Origin: Cohnella candidum
GTDB lineage: Bacteria; Bacillota; Bacilli; Paenibacillales; Paenibacillaceae
NCBI RefSeq assembly: GCF_003713065.1
Contig: NZ_CP033433.1
Coordinates: 4,985,501-5,049,500, forward strand
Direction: 5' to 3'
Length of the DNA: 64,000 bases
This document shows, piece after piece, positions 1 to 8,689 of this stretch (the first letter of the stretch is position 1; every line of letters starts with the position of its first letter). Below the pieces are notes generated by a model. The model saw only the letters and a list, made by a program, of their open reading frames with translations, ran no database searches and was not told where the DNA came from. A program made the translations under genes and the position numbers.

Positions 1-13
1 ATCGTACCCTCGA

Positions 14-2344
14 TTACTTAGGTCCCCACAGCGCGGGAACGTTCGGCGGCTCCCAACCCGTCTGGGAGGTGTGCGCCTGAATGCAATAGTACGTGATGCC
101 GCCGTACGTGACCAAGTCGTTCACGTTGTACCAGGTGTTCGGCGCCCAGGCGGGGATGCCGGATTGGCTCGTCGTGACCGTAAGCGCGTTGCTGGCGGCG
201 GAGACGTTGCCTGCGGCATCCCTCGCCTTGACGGTGAACGTGTAAGACGTGTTCGCGGCCAACCCGGTGATCGTCGCGGAGGTTCCGGTGACGTTCACGT
301 TCGTCGAGCCGTAGGACACGGTGTAACCGGTGACGCCGACGTTATCCGTGGACGCGGTCCAGCTCAGGGAGACGCTCGAGGACGTCTTGGACGGCGACGT
401 CAGGTTCGTCGGCGCGCTGGGCGGCGTCGTGTCCGTCGGCGGCGGGCTCGTCGTCACGGTGAGCGCGTTGCTGGCGGCGGAGACGTTGCCTGCAGCATCC
501 CTCGCCTTGACGGTGAACGTGTAAGATGTGTTCGCGGCCAGCCCGGTGATCGTCGCGGAAGTGCCGGTGACGTTCACGTTCGTCGAGCCGTAGGACACGG
601 TGTAGCCGGTGACGCCGACGTTATCCGTGGACGCGGTCCAACTGAGGGAGACGCTGGAGGACGTCTTGGACGGCGACGTCAAGTTCGTCGGCGCGCTGGG
701 CGGCGTCGTGTCCGTCGAAGCCGGGCTCGTGGTCACGGTGAGCGCGTTGCTGGCGGCGGAGACGTTGCCCGCCGCGTCTTTCGCGCTGACCGTGAACGTG
801 TACGACGTGTTTGCGGCCAGTCCAGAGATCGTCGCGGAGGTGCCGGTGACGTTCACGCTGCTTGAGCCATAGGAAACGGTGTAGCCGGTGACGCCGACGT
901 TATCCGTAGACGCGGTCCAGCTGAGGGATACGCTGGAGGACGTCTTGGACGGCGACGTCAGGTTCGTCGGCGCGCTGGGCGGCGTCGTGTCGCCTGCGCC
1001 CGTCGTTGGCAGGTCTGTCGCGAGCTTATTGAGCAGCGTCTTGTTGCGGTCGCCGCTGAATTCCCAGAACATCGCGCCGGCCAGGTTTTTCGTCTTGATG
1101 TACGACGTTTTCTCGCCGATGGATTGAACGTCGTCGTAGCTGATATACGTTTTGTTAGACGGATTGTAGAGGTACGGCACCCTTGCGGTGGCGTTCCAGT
1201 AGCGGGTGTAGCCGTTTTTGTTCACGTAGTTGTTCTCGATGTCCGAGTAATCCAGCACGCCGGCCTCCCAGGTCCCCGTGGAAGGACCGGTGCAGCTTTG
1301 GTACTGCCCGTTGCCCGTCGTGTTGCATCCCGTCCAGCCGCGCCCGTAAAAAGGCACGCCCATGACGAGTTTGCTCGCGAGAACGCCCGCGTTCAGATGC
1401 CCCGTGACGCCGGCGTCCGTGTTGAACGTGGAAGCGTTCGGAACGCCGGCGGCCGCGGCGGCGGGGTCATAGTACAGCGGCGAGTTATGGGCGCTCACCG
1501 TCTGCCAGCCGCCATTGAAGTCGTACGTCATGATGTTGATCCAGTCGACGATGGCGGCGATATTCGCCAGCTCCGTGTTCTGGGCGTACGTCGGGCTTGC
1601 TCCCGAAGCGATCGTCAGCAAGTAATGCTTGCCGTCCGCCGTTCCCGCCGCATCCAGCTTGGCGCGGATCGCTTGAAGCAGCAGCGTGTAGTTCTGCTTG
1701 TCGGCCGCCCTGTAGCTGTTGCCCGCGAGTCCGCCTCCGACCGGATACTCCCAGTCGAGGTCGACGCCGTCGAATTGGTATTTGCGGAGGAAGTTGACCG
1801 CCGAATTGGCGAAATTGTCCCTCGTATCCGCGCTGGCCGCGACGTCCGAGAACCGGTTGGACCAGCTCCAGCCGCCGACCGAGATAATCGTTTTCAGGTT
1901 CGGGTTGATTTGTTTCAGCTTGATCAGCTGTTTGAAGTTGCCTTTGAGCGGATCGCTCCACACGTCTCCGGGGTTGCTCTTCTGCGCGTCGATCCAAGGA
2001 TCGCCCATGACGATGGACCCGTTGGGCACGTTGATCACGCCGTTTTCGTCTTGGCAGCTCCATGTAGCCGGGTTAGGACCGGTCGGGTCCGGATTGCCGT
2101 GCGAGCCGTTCCAGCAAATGTCGGCGAATGCGTAGTTGATATGAGTTACTTTGGTAGGATCGATGTCATACACTTGATAGTTTCGGCCGTAGGCGCCCCA
2201 GGCGGGATAATAGCCGATGATCTTGTAAGGCGCGGCGGCTTCCGCCTTGGCGGGGGCAAGCAGGCCGGGAATGAGGGACAGCAGGAGTGCGGCAACCATT
2301 ACGAGCAGGTTCGTCTTGCGGAAGCGAACTGCGAGGGTCGTCAT
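14..2344 (-). CDS. Secreted GH18 chitinase with three FnIII domains and a chitin-binding domain
   Basis: The 776-residue protein is an extracellular endo-acting chitinase that cleaves beta-1,4-N-acetylglucosamine chains. A signal peptide covers about residues 1-36 (basic start, long hydrophobic core, AEA cleavage site). The GH18 barrel spans about 40-447 and carries SVGGWS (155-160) and the catalytic DGVDLDWE (192-199, proton donor Glu199). Three fibronectin type III domains of 93 residues each follow (about 450-730), then a CBM5/12-type chitin-binding module (about 731-776, aromatic-rich). The ATG at 2344 follows a GGAGAGGTGG ribosome site at good spacing. The FnIII copies are almost identical in DNA, unlike the usual divergence of such linkers. 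It seems to be a single-gene unit. The assignment is firm; whether it acts on chitin or a related glycan is not shown directly. Confidence 0.95.
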   Translation of the reverse strand: MTTLAVRFRKTNLLVMVAALLLSLIPGLLAPAKAEAAAPYKIIGYYPAWGAYGRNYQVYDIDPTKVTHINYAFADICWNGSHGNPDPTGPNPATWSCQDENGVINVPNGSIVMGDPWIDAQKSNPGDVWSDPLKGNFKQLIKLKQINPNLKTIISVGGWSWSNRFSDVAASADTRDNFANSAVNFLRKYQFDGVDLDWEYPVGGGLAGNSYRAADKQNYTLLLQAIRAKLDAAGTADGKHYLLTIASGASPTYAQNTELANIAAIVDWINIMTYDFNGGWQTVSAHNSPLYYDPAAAAAGVPNASTFNTDAGVTGHLNAGVLASKLVMGVPFYGRGWTGCNTTGNGQYQSCTGPSTGTWEAGVLDYSDIENNYVNKNGYTRYWNATARVPYLYNPSNKTYISYDDVQSIGEKTSYIKTKNLAGAMFWEFSGDRNKTLLNKLATDLPTTGAGDTTPPSAPTNLTSPSKTSSSVSLSWTASTDNVGVTGYTVSYGSSSVNVTGTSATISGLAANTSYTFTVSAKDAAGNVSAASNALTVTTSPASTDTTPPSAPTNLTSPSKTSSSVSLSWTASTDNVGVTGYTVSYGSTNVNVTGTSATITGLAANTSYTFTVKARDAAGNVSAASNALTVTTSPPPTDTTPPSAPTNLTSPSKTSSSVSLSWTASTDNVGVTGYTVSYGSTNVNVTGTSATITGLAANTSYTFTVKARDAAGNVSAASNALTVTTSQSGIPAWAPNTWYNVNDLVTYGGITYYCIQAHTSQTGWEPPNVPALWGPK
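158..994. repeat. Three 279-bp tandem repeats encoding the FnIII domains
   Basis: The same marker sequence recurs at 184, 463 and 742, exactly 279 bp (93 codons) apart, within the chitinase gene. The copies differ at only scattered positions. Near-identity points to recent duplication or ongoing gene conversion, and copy number could vary by recombination. Outer boundaries are approximate. Confidence 0.9.
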
Positions 2345-2571
2345 TCTTCATTCCACCTCTCCTCATGCGTAATGAAATCCGAACGGCAAAAAAACCGTTT
2401 CATGACGAATCGGCATCACCTCCTTTAACGAAAATCGCGAAAGGGAACGACGGCGGATGGACGAATCTTACGGCATTCGGCAGCGGTATGGAATTTTAAG
2501 AGGTTAATAGAGAGGTTCATAGCATCGTTATTCTTATTGTGAAGGAAGATTCGAGGCCCAGAAAGAGGAAA

Positions 2572-2589
2572 ATCCCCTAATAAGGGGAT
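2572..2589 (-). terminator. Terminator of the diguanylate cyclase gene
   Basis: Read on the minus strand this is a 6-bp stem ATCCCC/GGGGAT with a six-base loop, followed by TTTTCC. It lies about 30 bp past the stop codon of the GGDEF gene. The rest of the 275-bp gap up to the chitinase start shows no other clear signal. Confidence 0.6.
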
Positions 2590-2620
2590 AGAATCGTGGC
2601 ATGGATGACGAGGTTGCCGC

Positions 2621-3709
2621 TCACGTGGCGGTGACCAGTTTGTTTTTACCGGAGCGTTTGGCTTGATAGAGGCGGGCATCCGCCCGTTCGAACAACTCTT
2701 CCTTGCCGATCGCAGGTTCGTAAGCGGCCAGTCCGGCACTGAGCGTGACGGCTTGTCCGCCCAAATCCTCATGGCGAATGCCGGCCGCGCGTTCCCGGAT
2801 CGCTTCCATCGTGCCGACCGCCTCTTCGTAACGCGCACCCAAAAGCAGGATCGCGAATTCTTCGCCGCCGTAACGCGACGCGATGGCGTTCTCCGGGACA
2901 AGCTCCCGGATCAAGCCGGAGACCCGCGACAAAATCGCGTCCCCGGCGCGATGACCGTAGGTGTCGTTCACCGATTTGAAGTTATCGATATCTATCAGAG
3001 CCAAATAAAACCCGCTTTCCGGGTGCTGTCTGCCATACTCCCAAGCGAGTTCGAAATGCTCATGGAAGGATGCCTGGTTGTACAATCCGGTCAGCGCATC
3101 GATCTGGGATTGCCGCCGCATGGCCGCGTATTGCGCCATCAGCTCTTGTTTCGCTTTCAAGGTCACGTAGAGCTCTTCCCGCAGTTCCCGTCCCCGGATC
3201 ATGATGACGATGGCGACCCAGGTGCACATGGCGAGGAAGCACGGGGTGGCGACCAGGTCGAAATCGGAAAGGTAGTTTCGGTAAACGGGGTAGCGGAGGC
3301 ACAACAGGATAAAAGCGGCGAATTGAAGGAATGAGGCGAAGAGCGTGAGCCGAATTCGATAAAAAATGACGGAAGCCAAAATCGGCAACAGCAGGAGCGC
3401 GGAAATGATGCGGATATCCGTATTCAGCCGGACCAGCGTCACGGAGATCAGGCTTCCGGCGATGAGCAGCGAATAGATGGACAATCGCGGCACGAGGCGC
3501 CGCACGATCCATGCGGCGAACAAGGCCGCGCTCATGGCGAGCGTCGGCCCGATCAGGATGATCGAATAGAATTCCAAAGCGGAAGCTTCATAGGGAAGGA
3601 ATAGAAACGACATCAGCTGCGCCAGGAAATGGACGCCGATAATGCACCAGTAGGAAAACCAGACTCGTCCGGCCCATTTGCTCTCTTGGCGCGTCAAATG
3701 TTCTGTCAT
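2621..3709 (-). CDS. Membrane-bound GGDEF diguanylate cyclase
   Basis: The 362-residue protein should make cyclic di-GMP from two GTP. The N-terminal half has about six hydrophobic segments, forming a membrane sensor of unknown ligand. The C-terminal GGDEF domain includes the intact active-site motif SRYGGEEFAIL and the upstream DIDNFKSVNDTYGH metal and substrate loop, so it is probably catalytically active. No EAL domain is present. The ATG at 3709 follows an AGGTGAGG ribosome site; a GTG four codons upstream lacks one. It stands alone and no regulatory partner is visible. Confidence 0.93.
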   Translation of the reverse strand: MTEHLTRQESKWAGRVWFSYWCIIGVHFLAQLMSFLFLPYEASALEFYSIILIGPTLAMSAALFAAWIVRRLVPRLSIYSLLIAGSLISVTLVRLNTDIRIISALLLLPILASVIFYRIRLTLFASFLQFAAFILLCLRYPVYRNYLSDFDLVATPCFLAMCTWVAIVIMIRGRELREELYVTLKAKQELMAQYAAMRRQSQIDALTGLYNQASFHEHFELAWEYGRQHPESGFYLALIDIDNFKSVNDTYGHRAGDAILSRVSGLIRELVPENAIASRYGGEEFAILLLGARYEEAVGTMEAIRERAAGIRHEDLGGQAVTLSAGLAAYEPAIGKEELFERADARLYQAKRSGKNKLVTAT

Positions 3710-3898
3710 GGGGGGCCTCACCTGTCTAGCATTCGGATAATGAATTTTACCACATGGACGCCTCCGCTAAAGTTTAGATTTTATTAATAATTTGATTAGC
3801 CCGCGTTAATTTTCTTTTCTCGGCAGTTTAGAAGTGGAGTCTACTATAGGGAATGTGACGCAGAGATGCGTCGATTAAACGCCTTGGAGGTCATCGAT

Positions 3899-4804
3899 AT
3901 GAAGAAAAAGGTTTTGATGCTGGGAGCAGGCTTGACGCTCGGAAGCGCGCTGCTCGTCACTTCCGCTTTCGCGGACATTGGAGGAGCGCGCGGCTATGAA
4001 GCTTACAAGGACGCTTTGAAGCAAACGGCAGCCACCTCCAGCGCAACGCAGCGGATCGCGCTCGCCTTGCAGGATAACGGCAAATCCTTGCTGAACGTCA
4101 CGACGACGGTGAAAGAAGACGGCAAGGACGTCAGCGGCAAAGCCGCGATCCAATCCGGAGGAACTTCGCAAAACTTCGAATTCTACAACCAGGACGGCCA
4201 ATCGGTCCTGAAAGCCGGCAACAGCGATACGTATTTCGTGACGAACGAATCCGGCAAACGCGAAATGAAGCATGCCGACCGGTTCAAGGACAATCCGCAG
4301 CTCAGCAAGGAAATGGAAAACGTCGTAGACGCGCTCGTCGGCAACCTGAAGAACGAAGTCGTACTTAGCGGTTCCGAGGACGGGCAGCATTCGATCGACA
4401 TGAAGCTGACCGGCTCGCGCATCCCTTCCGCCGCCAATGTGATCGGATCGCTGCTGATCAAGGAAATGAGCGGAAAAGACATGCAGAGCAAGATGGCTCA
4501 CCGCCCGATGGGCAGCCAGGCGCTGGGGCTTGACGTCGCGCAAATTACCGCCGAATTCCCGGAATTGACGCAGGACGTGAACATCGACGAAGTGTCGCTG
4601 CATGCGGACATCGATGGCGACCAACACATCAACAGCCAAACGATCGGCTTCAAAATTTCCGGCAAGGACGCTTCCGGCCAATCGCATAACGTGGTCATCC
4701 GCGCGGATATCGACACGTCCGATCTCGGCACCACAACGCCGGATTCCGTCAACCTGACGGGCAAGAAAGTCCAAAAAATCGAATTCGCCGATTTTGAACA
4801 TTAA
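3899..4804 (+). CDS. Secreted protein of unknown function heading an ABC/two-component operon
   Basis: The 301-residue protein has a clear signal peptide (MKKKVLMLGAG... ending near SAFA, residue 23) and then a soluble, charged region with no transmembrane segment or cysteine lipobox. I recognise no family or catalytic motif. The ATG at 3899 is preferred because TTGGAGG lies 8 bases upstream; an in-frame ATG at 3866 has no ribosome site. It is followed at close range by an ABC exporter, a sensor kinase and a response regulator on the same strand. It may therefore be an extracytoplasmic partner or sensor input for that system (inference from position only). Confidence 0.75.
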   Translation: MKKKVLMLGAGLTLGSALLVTSAFADIGGARGYEAYKDALKQTAATSSATQRIALALQDNGKSLLNVTTTVKEDGKDVSGKAAIQSGGTSQNFEFYNQDGQSVLKAGNSDTYFVTNESGKREMKHADRFKDNPQLSKEMENVVDALVGNLKNEVVLSGSEDGQHSIDMKLTGSRIPSAANVIGSLLIKEMSGKDMQSKMAHRPMGSQALGLDVAQITAEFPELTQDVNIDEVSLHADIDGDQHINSQTIGFKISGKDASGQSHNVVIRADIDTSDLGTTTPDSVNLTGKKVQKIEFADFEH

Positions 4805-4817
4805 TCCGAATACGAGG

Positions 4818-4837
4818 GAGCGGCTTCACCGCCGCTC
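4818..4837 (+). terminator. Intercistronic hairpin (possible attenuator)
   Basis: A perfect 7-bp stem GAGCGGC/GCCGCTC with a six-base loop lies between the secreted protein and the ABC ATPase genes. It is followed by TCTTCCC rather than a T run, so it may stabilise the upstream message or attenuate weakly. Confidence 0.45.
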
Positions 4838-4862
4838 TCTTCCCATCGAGGAGGGAACAATC

Positions 4863-5630
4863 ATGTACGGGGATACCGTTCTGGAAATACAAGGCCTCAC
4901 CAAAACCTACAAAAATAACCGGGGCATCGCCGACGTTTCGCTTCGGGTCAACGAAGGGGACGTTTACGGGTTCTTCGGGCCCAACGGCGCCGGCAAAACG
5001 ACCGTCATGAAAATCGCGGCCGGTCTCGCCAAGGCCGACAGGGGCTCCGTCCGGCTGTTCGGTTACGATCCCGGGGAACGGTACGAGGATGCCATGAAGC
5101 AGGTAGGGGTGCTCATCGAGAAGGCCGAAGCGTTCGAATATATGAGCGCGTACCGCAATCTCGAGCAGGCTGCCAGGCTGTATCCGGGGCTGCCGAATTC
5201 GAGGATCGACGAAGCGCTGGAGCTGGTGGGCCTCGCCGCTCACAAGAAGGAGAAGGTCGGCCACTATTCGCTCGGCATGAAGCAGAGGCTCGGTATCGCG
5301 TCCGCCATCCTGTCCAAACCGAAGCTGCTTATTCTTGACGAACCGACCAACGGCCTGGACATCGAAGGGATGGTCGAAATCCGCGAGTTGATCGCGCGGC
5401 TGGCGAAGGAAGAGCAGGTCACGTTCTTCTTGTCCAGCCATCTCATCTCCGAGATGGAGATGATCTGCAACCGCGTCGGCATTCTCCATAACGGCCGATT
5501 GATTCGCGAAGGCGGGATGGGTGAGCTCGTTCACGGCTCCGGGCAGTCTCTCGAAAGTTATTTCGTACAGCAAATCCGCGCGGAAAGGGAGGCCGGCCGC
5601 CATGAGCCTGCTGAAGTCCATTACCATTAA
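4863..5630 (+). CDS. ABC-2 type transporter ATP-binding subunit
   Basis: The 255-residue cytoplasmic ATPase has Walker A GPNGAGKTT, signature YSLGMKQRL and Walker B LLILDEPTNGLD, all intact, as in BcrA/CcmA-type exporter ATPases. The ATG at 4863 follows GAGGAGGGAACAATC. The next gene, a permease, starts inside its last 29 bases, so the two are translationally coupled and form one transporter. The sensor kinase and regulator downstream suggest a stress- or antimicrobial-responsive exporter, but no substrate can be read from the sequence. Confidence 0.93.
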   Translation: MYGDTVLEIQGLTKTYKNNRGIADVSLRVNEGDVYGFFGPNGAGKTTVMKIAAGLAKADRGSVRLFGYDPGERYEDAMKQVGVLIEKAEAFEYMSAYRNLEQAARLYPGLPNSRIDEALELVGLAAHKKEKVGHYSLGMKQRLGIASAILSKPKLLILDEPTNGLDIEGMVEIRELIARLAKEEQVTFFLSSHLISEMEMICNRVGILHNGRLIREGGMGELVHGSGQSLESYFVQQIRAEREAGRHEPAEVHYH

Positions 5631-6354
5631 CGAAATCGTCAAACTGCTGTCGAGGAAAAAAACGGCGTTTTTCCTGCTGCTGCCCGCCGTGCTCCCGTTC
5701 CTGGGACTGTTTGCCGTCATTCGGCTGCAGAGCGGACTGGGCGTCACCGGCGTCTCGGGTGACCATTACGCGATTTCCGTCTTGAACGTGCTCACCGTTT
5801 TCGTGCTTCCCCTCATGATGTTCATGTCGGCTTCCGATATGTTTTCAGGAGAGGTCGGCGATAAAACGATCCGCTCCGTGCTGCTTCGTCCGGTAAGCCG
5901 GCTGAAGGTGTTCACGGGCAAGCTGCTCGCTTTGTTTGCCCTCATCGCGGCCGCGCTGCTGCTCGGCTTGCTGGGCTCCGCCATCGCTTCCTTCTTCCTG
6001 CCGGCATCCGCCGGAGCAGGGGGAGCCGTCGCGGAAGCCGCTCTCGCTTACGCGGTTGCGGCCGTGCCGATGTTCGCGCTGTGCACGGCAGCCGTCTTCA
6101 TCGCGCAGTTTTTCAAAAACGCGAGCGGCACGCTGGCGATTTGCATCCTTCTGTACGCCGCGGCCAAACTGCTCGCTTTCTTCTTCCCGTCTCTGGCCGT
6201 GTTTTCGCCCACCGCTTACACCGATTGGCATGCCTATTGGATCGGAAGCATCGTGTCCATAAGCAAAATCATGACCGTATTCAGCTTTCTGCTCGGTTGC
6301 GGTATATTGTTTTATACGTCCGGTTATTACGTTTTCGATAAAAAAGAAGTTTAG
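5602..6354 (+). CDS. ABC-2 type permease subunit
   Basis: The 250-residue protein has about six hydrophobic segments and the look of an ABC-2 permease (short cytoplasmic start MSLLKSITINEIVKLLSRKK, then a first membrane helix). It pairs with the ATPase it overlaps. The ATG at 5602 has AAAGGGAGG just upstream. An in-frame start at 5521 would lie wholly within the upstream gene and is unlikely. It ends 12 bases before the sensor kinase gene. Confidence 0.88.
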   Translation: MSLLKSITINEIVKLLSRKKTAFFLLLPAVLPFLGLFAVIRLQSGLGVTGVSGDHYAISVLNVLTVFVLPLMMFMSASDMFSGEVGDKTIRSVLLRPVSRLKVFTGKLLALFALIAAALLLGLLGSAIASFFLPASAGAGGAVAEAALAYAVAAVPMFALCTAAVFIAQFFKNASGTLAICILLYAAAKLLAFFFPSLAVFSPTAYTDWHAYWIGSIVSISKIMTVFSFLLGCGILFYTSGYYVFDKKEV

Positions 6355-6366
6355 GAGAATCTCCCG

Positions 6367-7833
6367 ATGTCGATCCGGATTCGGCTTTTGCTCTCTTACC
6401 TGGCCATGTTGATCATCCCGCTCGTCTTGCTGGCCATCTCGTTCGCGGTCATCGTCTCGACGGTGCTCGGGGATCTCGATTCGGTATTCAAGCTGGACAC
6501 CAAGAACAAAAACCCGATCGCGGCCATCATCGGGGAAGAAGCGGACATCGCGGCGGACATCCGTTTGCGGGCCGCGAACGATCCCGATTCCCTGAGGGAC
6601 CGCACGCAGATGCAGGGGTACAGCGACAAGCTTCAGCGGATCAACATGGGGCTGATCGTCCGTTTGGGGGACCAAGTGTATTACTCCTCTCCCAATATCG
6701 ACGGGACGGACGTCGCCGAGCATTTGCCCGCTTACGGGCAGCCTCAAACCGAACACGATTTCCGTTCCGGCTGGATGCTGGATCGGCAATACGACGTCAC
6801 GTTCAAGGACGGCTCGAAGGGCTCCTACTATATATTTCTGAACGTGAACTTCCTGAATTGGTTCGCGGCGAAGTTCGCGAAGATGTTCTTGATCTCGCTG
6901 CTCGTGATTCTCGTCGTGGTGAATGGGATTCTCACCTTTTACGTGTCCCGCAGCATCATCCGGCCGCTTCGTTCGTTGAAACGCGCCGCGGGAGAAATGA
7001 AGGAAGGCAACCTTGCCTACCAGATCCGTCCCGAATCAAGGGATGAGATCGGAGAGCTGGCCGTCGCGTTCGAAGAAATGAGGATCAAGCTCAAGGGCTC
7101 GATCGACGTGCAGCTTCAATACGAGGATAACCGCAAGGATCTGATCTCGAACATTTCCCACGATTTGAAATCTCCGGTAGCCGCCATCCGGGCTTACGTG
7201 GAAGGCATCATGGACGGGGTGACGGACACCCCCGAGAAGCTCGACCGGTACATTCAGACGATCCATAAGAAAACCGTGCAGATGGACCGCCTGATCGACG
7301 AGCTGTTCCTGTTTTCCAAGCTGGACCTGAAGCGGCTGCCGTTCCATTTTGAAGAAGTGAATTTGGATTCCTTCCTGCAGGATTGCACCGAGGAGATGCA
7401 GCTCGACGTGGAGAAACGCGGCGTCAAGCTGGCCTATGAATCTCCGCTGCTCCCGCATCCCGCGAACGTGATCGCGGATCGGGAGAAGCTCAAGCGCGTA
7501 TTCGTCAACGTCATCGAGAACGCCGTGAAGTATATGGATAAGGAAGACGGAAGAGTGTGGATCGACATGCGGGAAGACGGGGACAACTACCGGATCGTGG
7601 TCAAGGATAACGGCCAGGGGATCGCGCCGGAAGCGCTGCCGTATATTTTCGATCGGTTCTACCGCGCGGATCCTGCGCGTAACGTCGATACGGGCGGAAG
7701 CGGCCTGGGGCTCGCCATCGCGCGGCACATCATCGAAGAGCACGGCGGCACGATCCATGCGGCCAGCGAGCCGGGCATCGGCACGGTCATCATGATTTCG
7801 CTTAGACGAACGGACGGGAGGCAGTCGGCATGA
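6367..7833 (+). CDS. Sensor histidine kinase (HAMP, HisKA, HATPase)
   Basis: The 488-residue kinase has a membrane helix at the start, an extracellular loop of about 140 residues, a second helix, then a HAMP domain, a HisKA domain with the phospho-acceptor motif NISHDLKSP, and a HATPase domain with N, G1 (DNGQGIAPE) and G2 (GGSGLGLAIA) boxes. All key residues are present. Its stop overlaps the start of the response regulator (ATGA), so the two are co-translated. Its position after an ABC-2 exporter suggests it controls that operon. Confidence 0.94.
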   Translation: MSIRIRLLLSYLAMLIIPLVLLAISFAVIVSTVLGDLDSVFKLDTKNKNPIAAIIGEEADIAADIRLRAANDPDSLRDRTQMQGYSDKLQRINMGLIVRLGDQVYYSSPNIDGTDVAEHLPAYGQPQTEHDFRSGWMLDRQYDVTFKDGSKGSYYIFLNVNFLNWFAAKFAKMFLISLLVILVVVNGILTFYVSRSIIRPLRSLKRAAGEMKEGNLAYQIRPESRDEIGELAVAFEEMRIKLKGSIDVQLQYEDNRKDLISNISHDLKSPVAAIRAYVEGIMDGVTDTPEKLDRYIQTIHKKTVQMDRLIDELFLFSKLDLKRLPFHFEEVNLDSFLQDCTEEMQLDVEKRGVKLAYESPLLPHPANVIADREKLKRVFVNVIENAVKYMDKEDGRVWIDMREDGDNYRIVVKDNGQGIAPEALPYIFDRFYRADPARNVDTGGSGLGLAIARHIIEEHGGTIHAASEPGIGTVIMISLRRTDGRQSA

Positions 7834-8516
7834 AACGCATCTTGATCATCGAAGACGATACCAGCATGGCGGAGCTCGTTCGCGATTATCTGGCCATTCA
7901 CCAATACGAGCCGCATATCGAGACGAGCGGAGACCGGGGAATGAAGCGGGCGTTGGAGGAGAAATTCGACCTCATCTTGCTCGACTTGATGCTGCCCGTC
8001 GTCGACGGGTTCGAGATTTGCCGCACGCTGCGAAGCCAGCTGGACATCCCGATCCTGATGGTGTCGGCGAAGAAAGAGGATATCGATAAAATCCGGGGGC
8101 TCGGCCTCGGCGCGGACGACTACGTGGTGAAGCCGTTCAGCCCAAGCGAGCTGATGGCGCGCGTGAACGCCCATCTCTCCCGGTACGAGCGCTTGTCGGG
8201 CGCCGGCCAGAAGAGCGAGGAGATCCGGATCCGCGGCTTGCGGATCGATAAGGCGTCCCGCCGCGTATTCGTGAACGACAAGGAGGTCGCTTTCACGACG
8301 AAGGAGTTCGACTTGCTGACCTACCTGGCTTCGAACCCGAACCGGGTCTTCAGCAAGGACCAGCTGTTCGAGCAGCTGTGGGGCATGGACTCGCTCGGCG
8401 ACATCGCCACCGTGACCGTCCACATCCGCAAGATCCGTGAGAAAATCGAGCACGATCCCTCCAACTCGCAATACATCGATACGATCTGGGGAGCGGGTTA
8501 CCGTTTTAAGGTGTGA
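7830..8516 (+). CDS. OmpR/PhoB-family response regulator
   Basis: The 228-residue protein has a receiver domain (acidic pocket near the start in IIEDD, phospho-acceptor Asp in LLDLMLP, conserved Lys in VVKPFSP) and a winged-helix DNA-binding domain ending in the typical YIDTIWGAGYRFKV. It is the partner of the kinase it overlaps by 4 bases and is the last gene of the operon that starts at 3899. Confidence 0.95.
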   Translation: MKRILIIEDDTSMAELVRDYLAIHQYEPHIETSGDRGMKRALEEKFDLILLDLMLPVVDGFEICRTLRSQLDIPILMVSAKKEDIDKIRGLGLGADDYVVKPFSPSELMARVNAHLSRYERLSGAGQKSEEIRIRGLRIDKASRRVFVNDKEVAFTTKEFDLLTYLASNPNRVFSKDQLFEQLWGMDSLGDIATVTVHIRKIREKIEHDPSNSQYIDTIWGAGYRFKV

Positions 8517-8540
8517 CGCAATTCGGGATGGCCCCCCACC

Positions 8541-8615
8541 GTAAGTGGGCAAAATCGAACTACAGTACCGTGGACCGGCGCTTTTGTCTCAGCAAGTGGT
8601 CATAATCGAATTAGA
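8541..8615. repeat. Two-copy 51-bp-period repeat (weak)
   Basis: About 24 bases starting AAGTGG(G/T)CA(A/T)AATCGAA occur at 8543 and again at 8594, exactly 51 bp apart, with 19 of 24 compared bases equal and unrelated DNA between. The period matches the three larger intergenic arrays in this window, but the palindrome is poor here, so membership in the same family is uncertain. Confidence 0.4.
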
Positions 8616-8689
8616 TGGGCAATGTAGAGGGGAAAGCTCTCTGTATTGCTCATTTTTTTGAAAACACTGTTTAACTTGCGGTTGTTTCC

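Noticed and set aside
3841-3898. Alternative sigma-B promoter before the secreted-protein operon
   Set aside because: GTTTAG and GGGAAT are 17 bases apart, too far for the usual 12-14.
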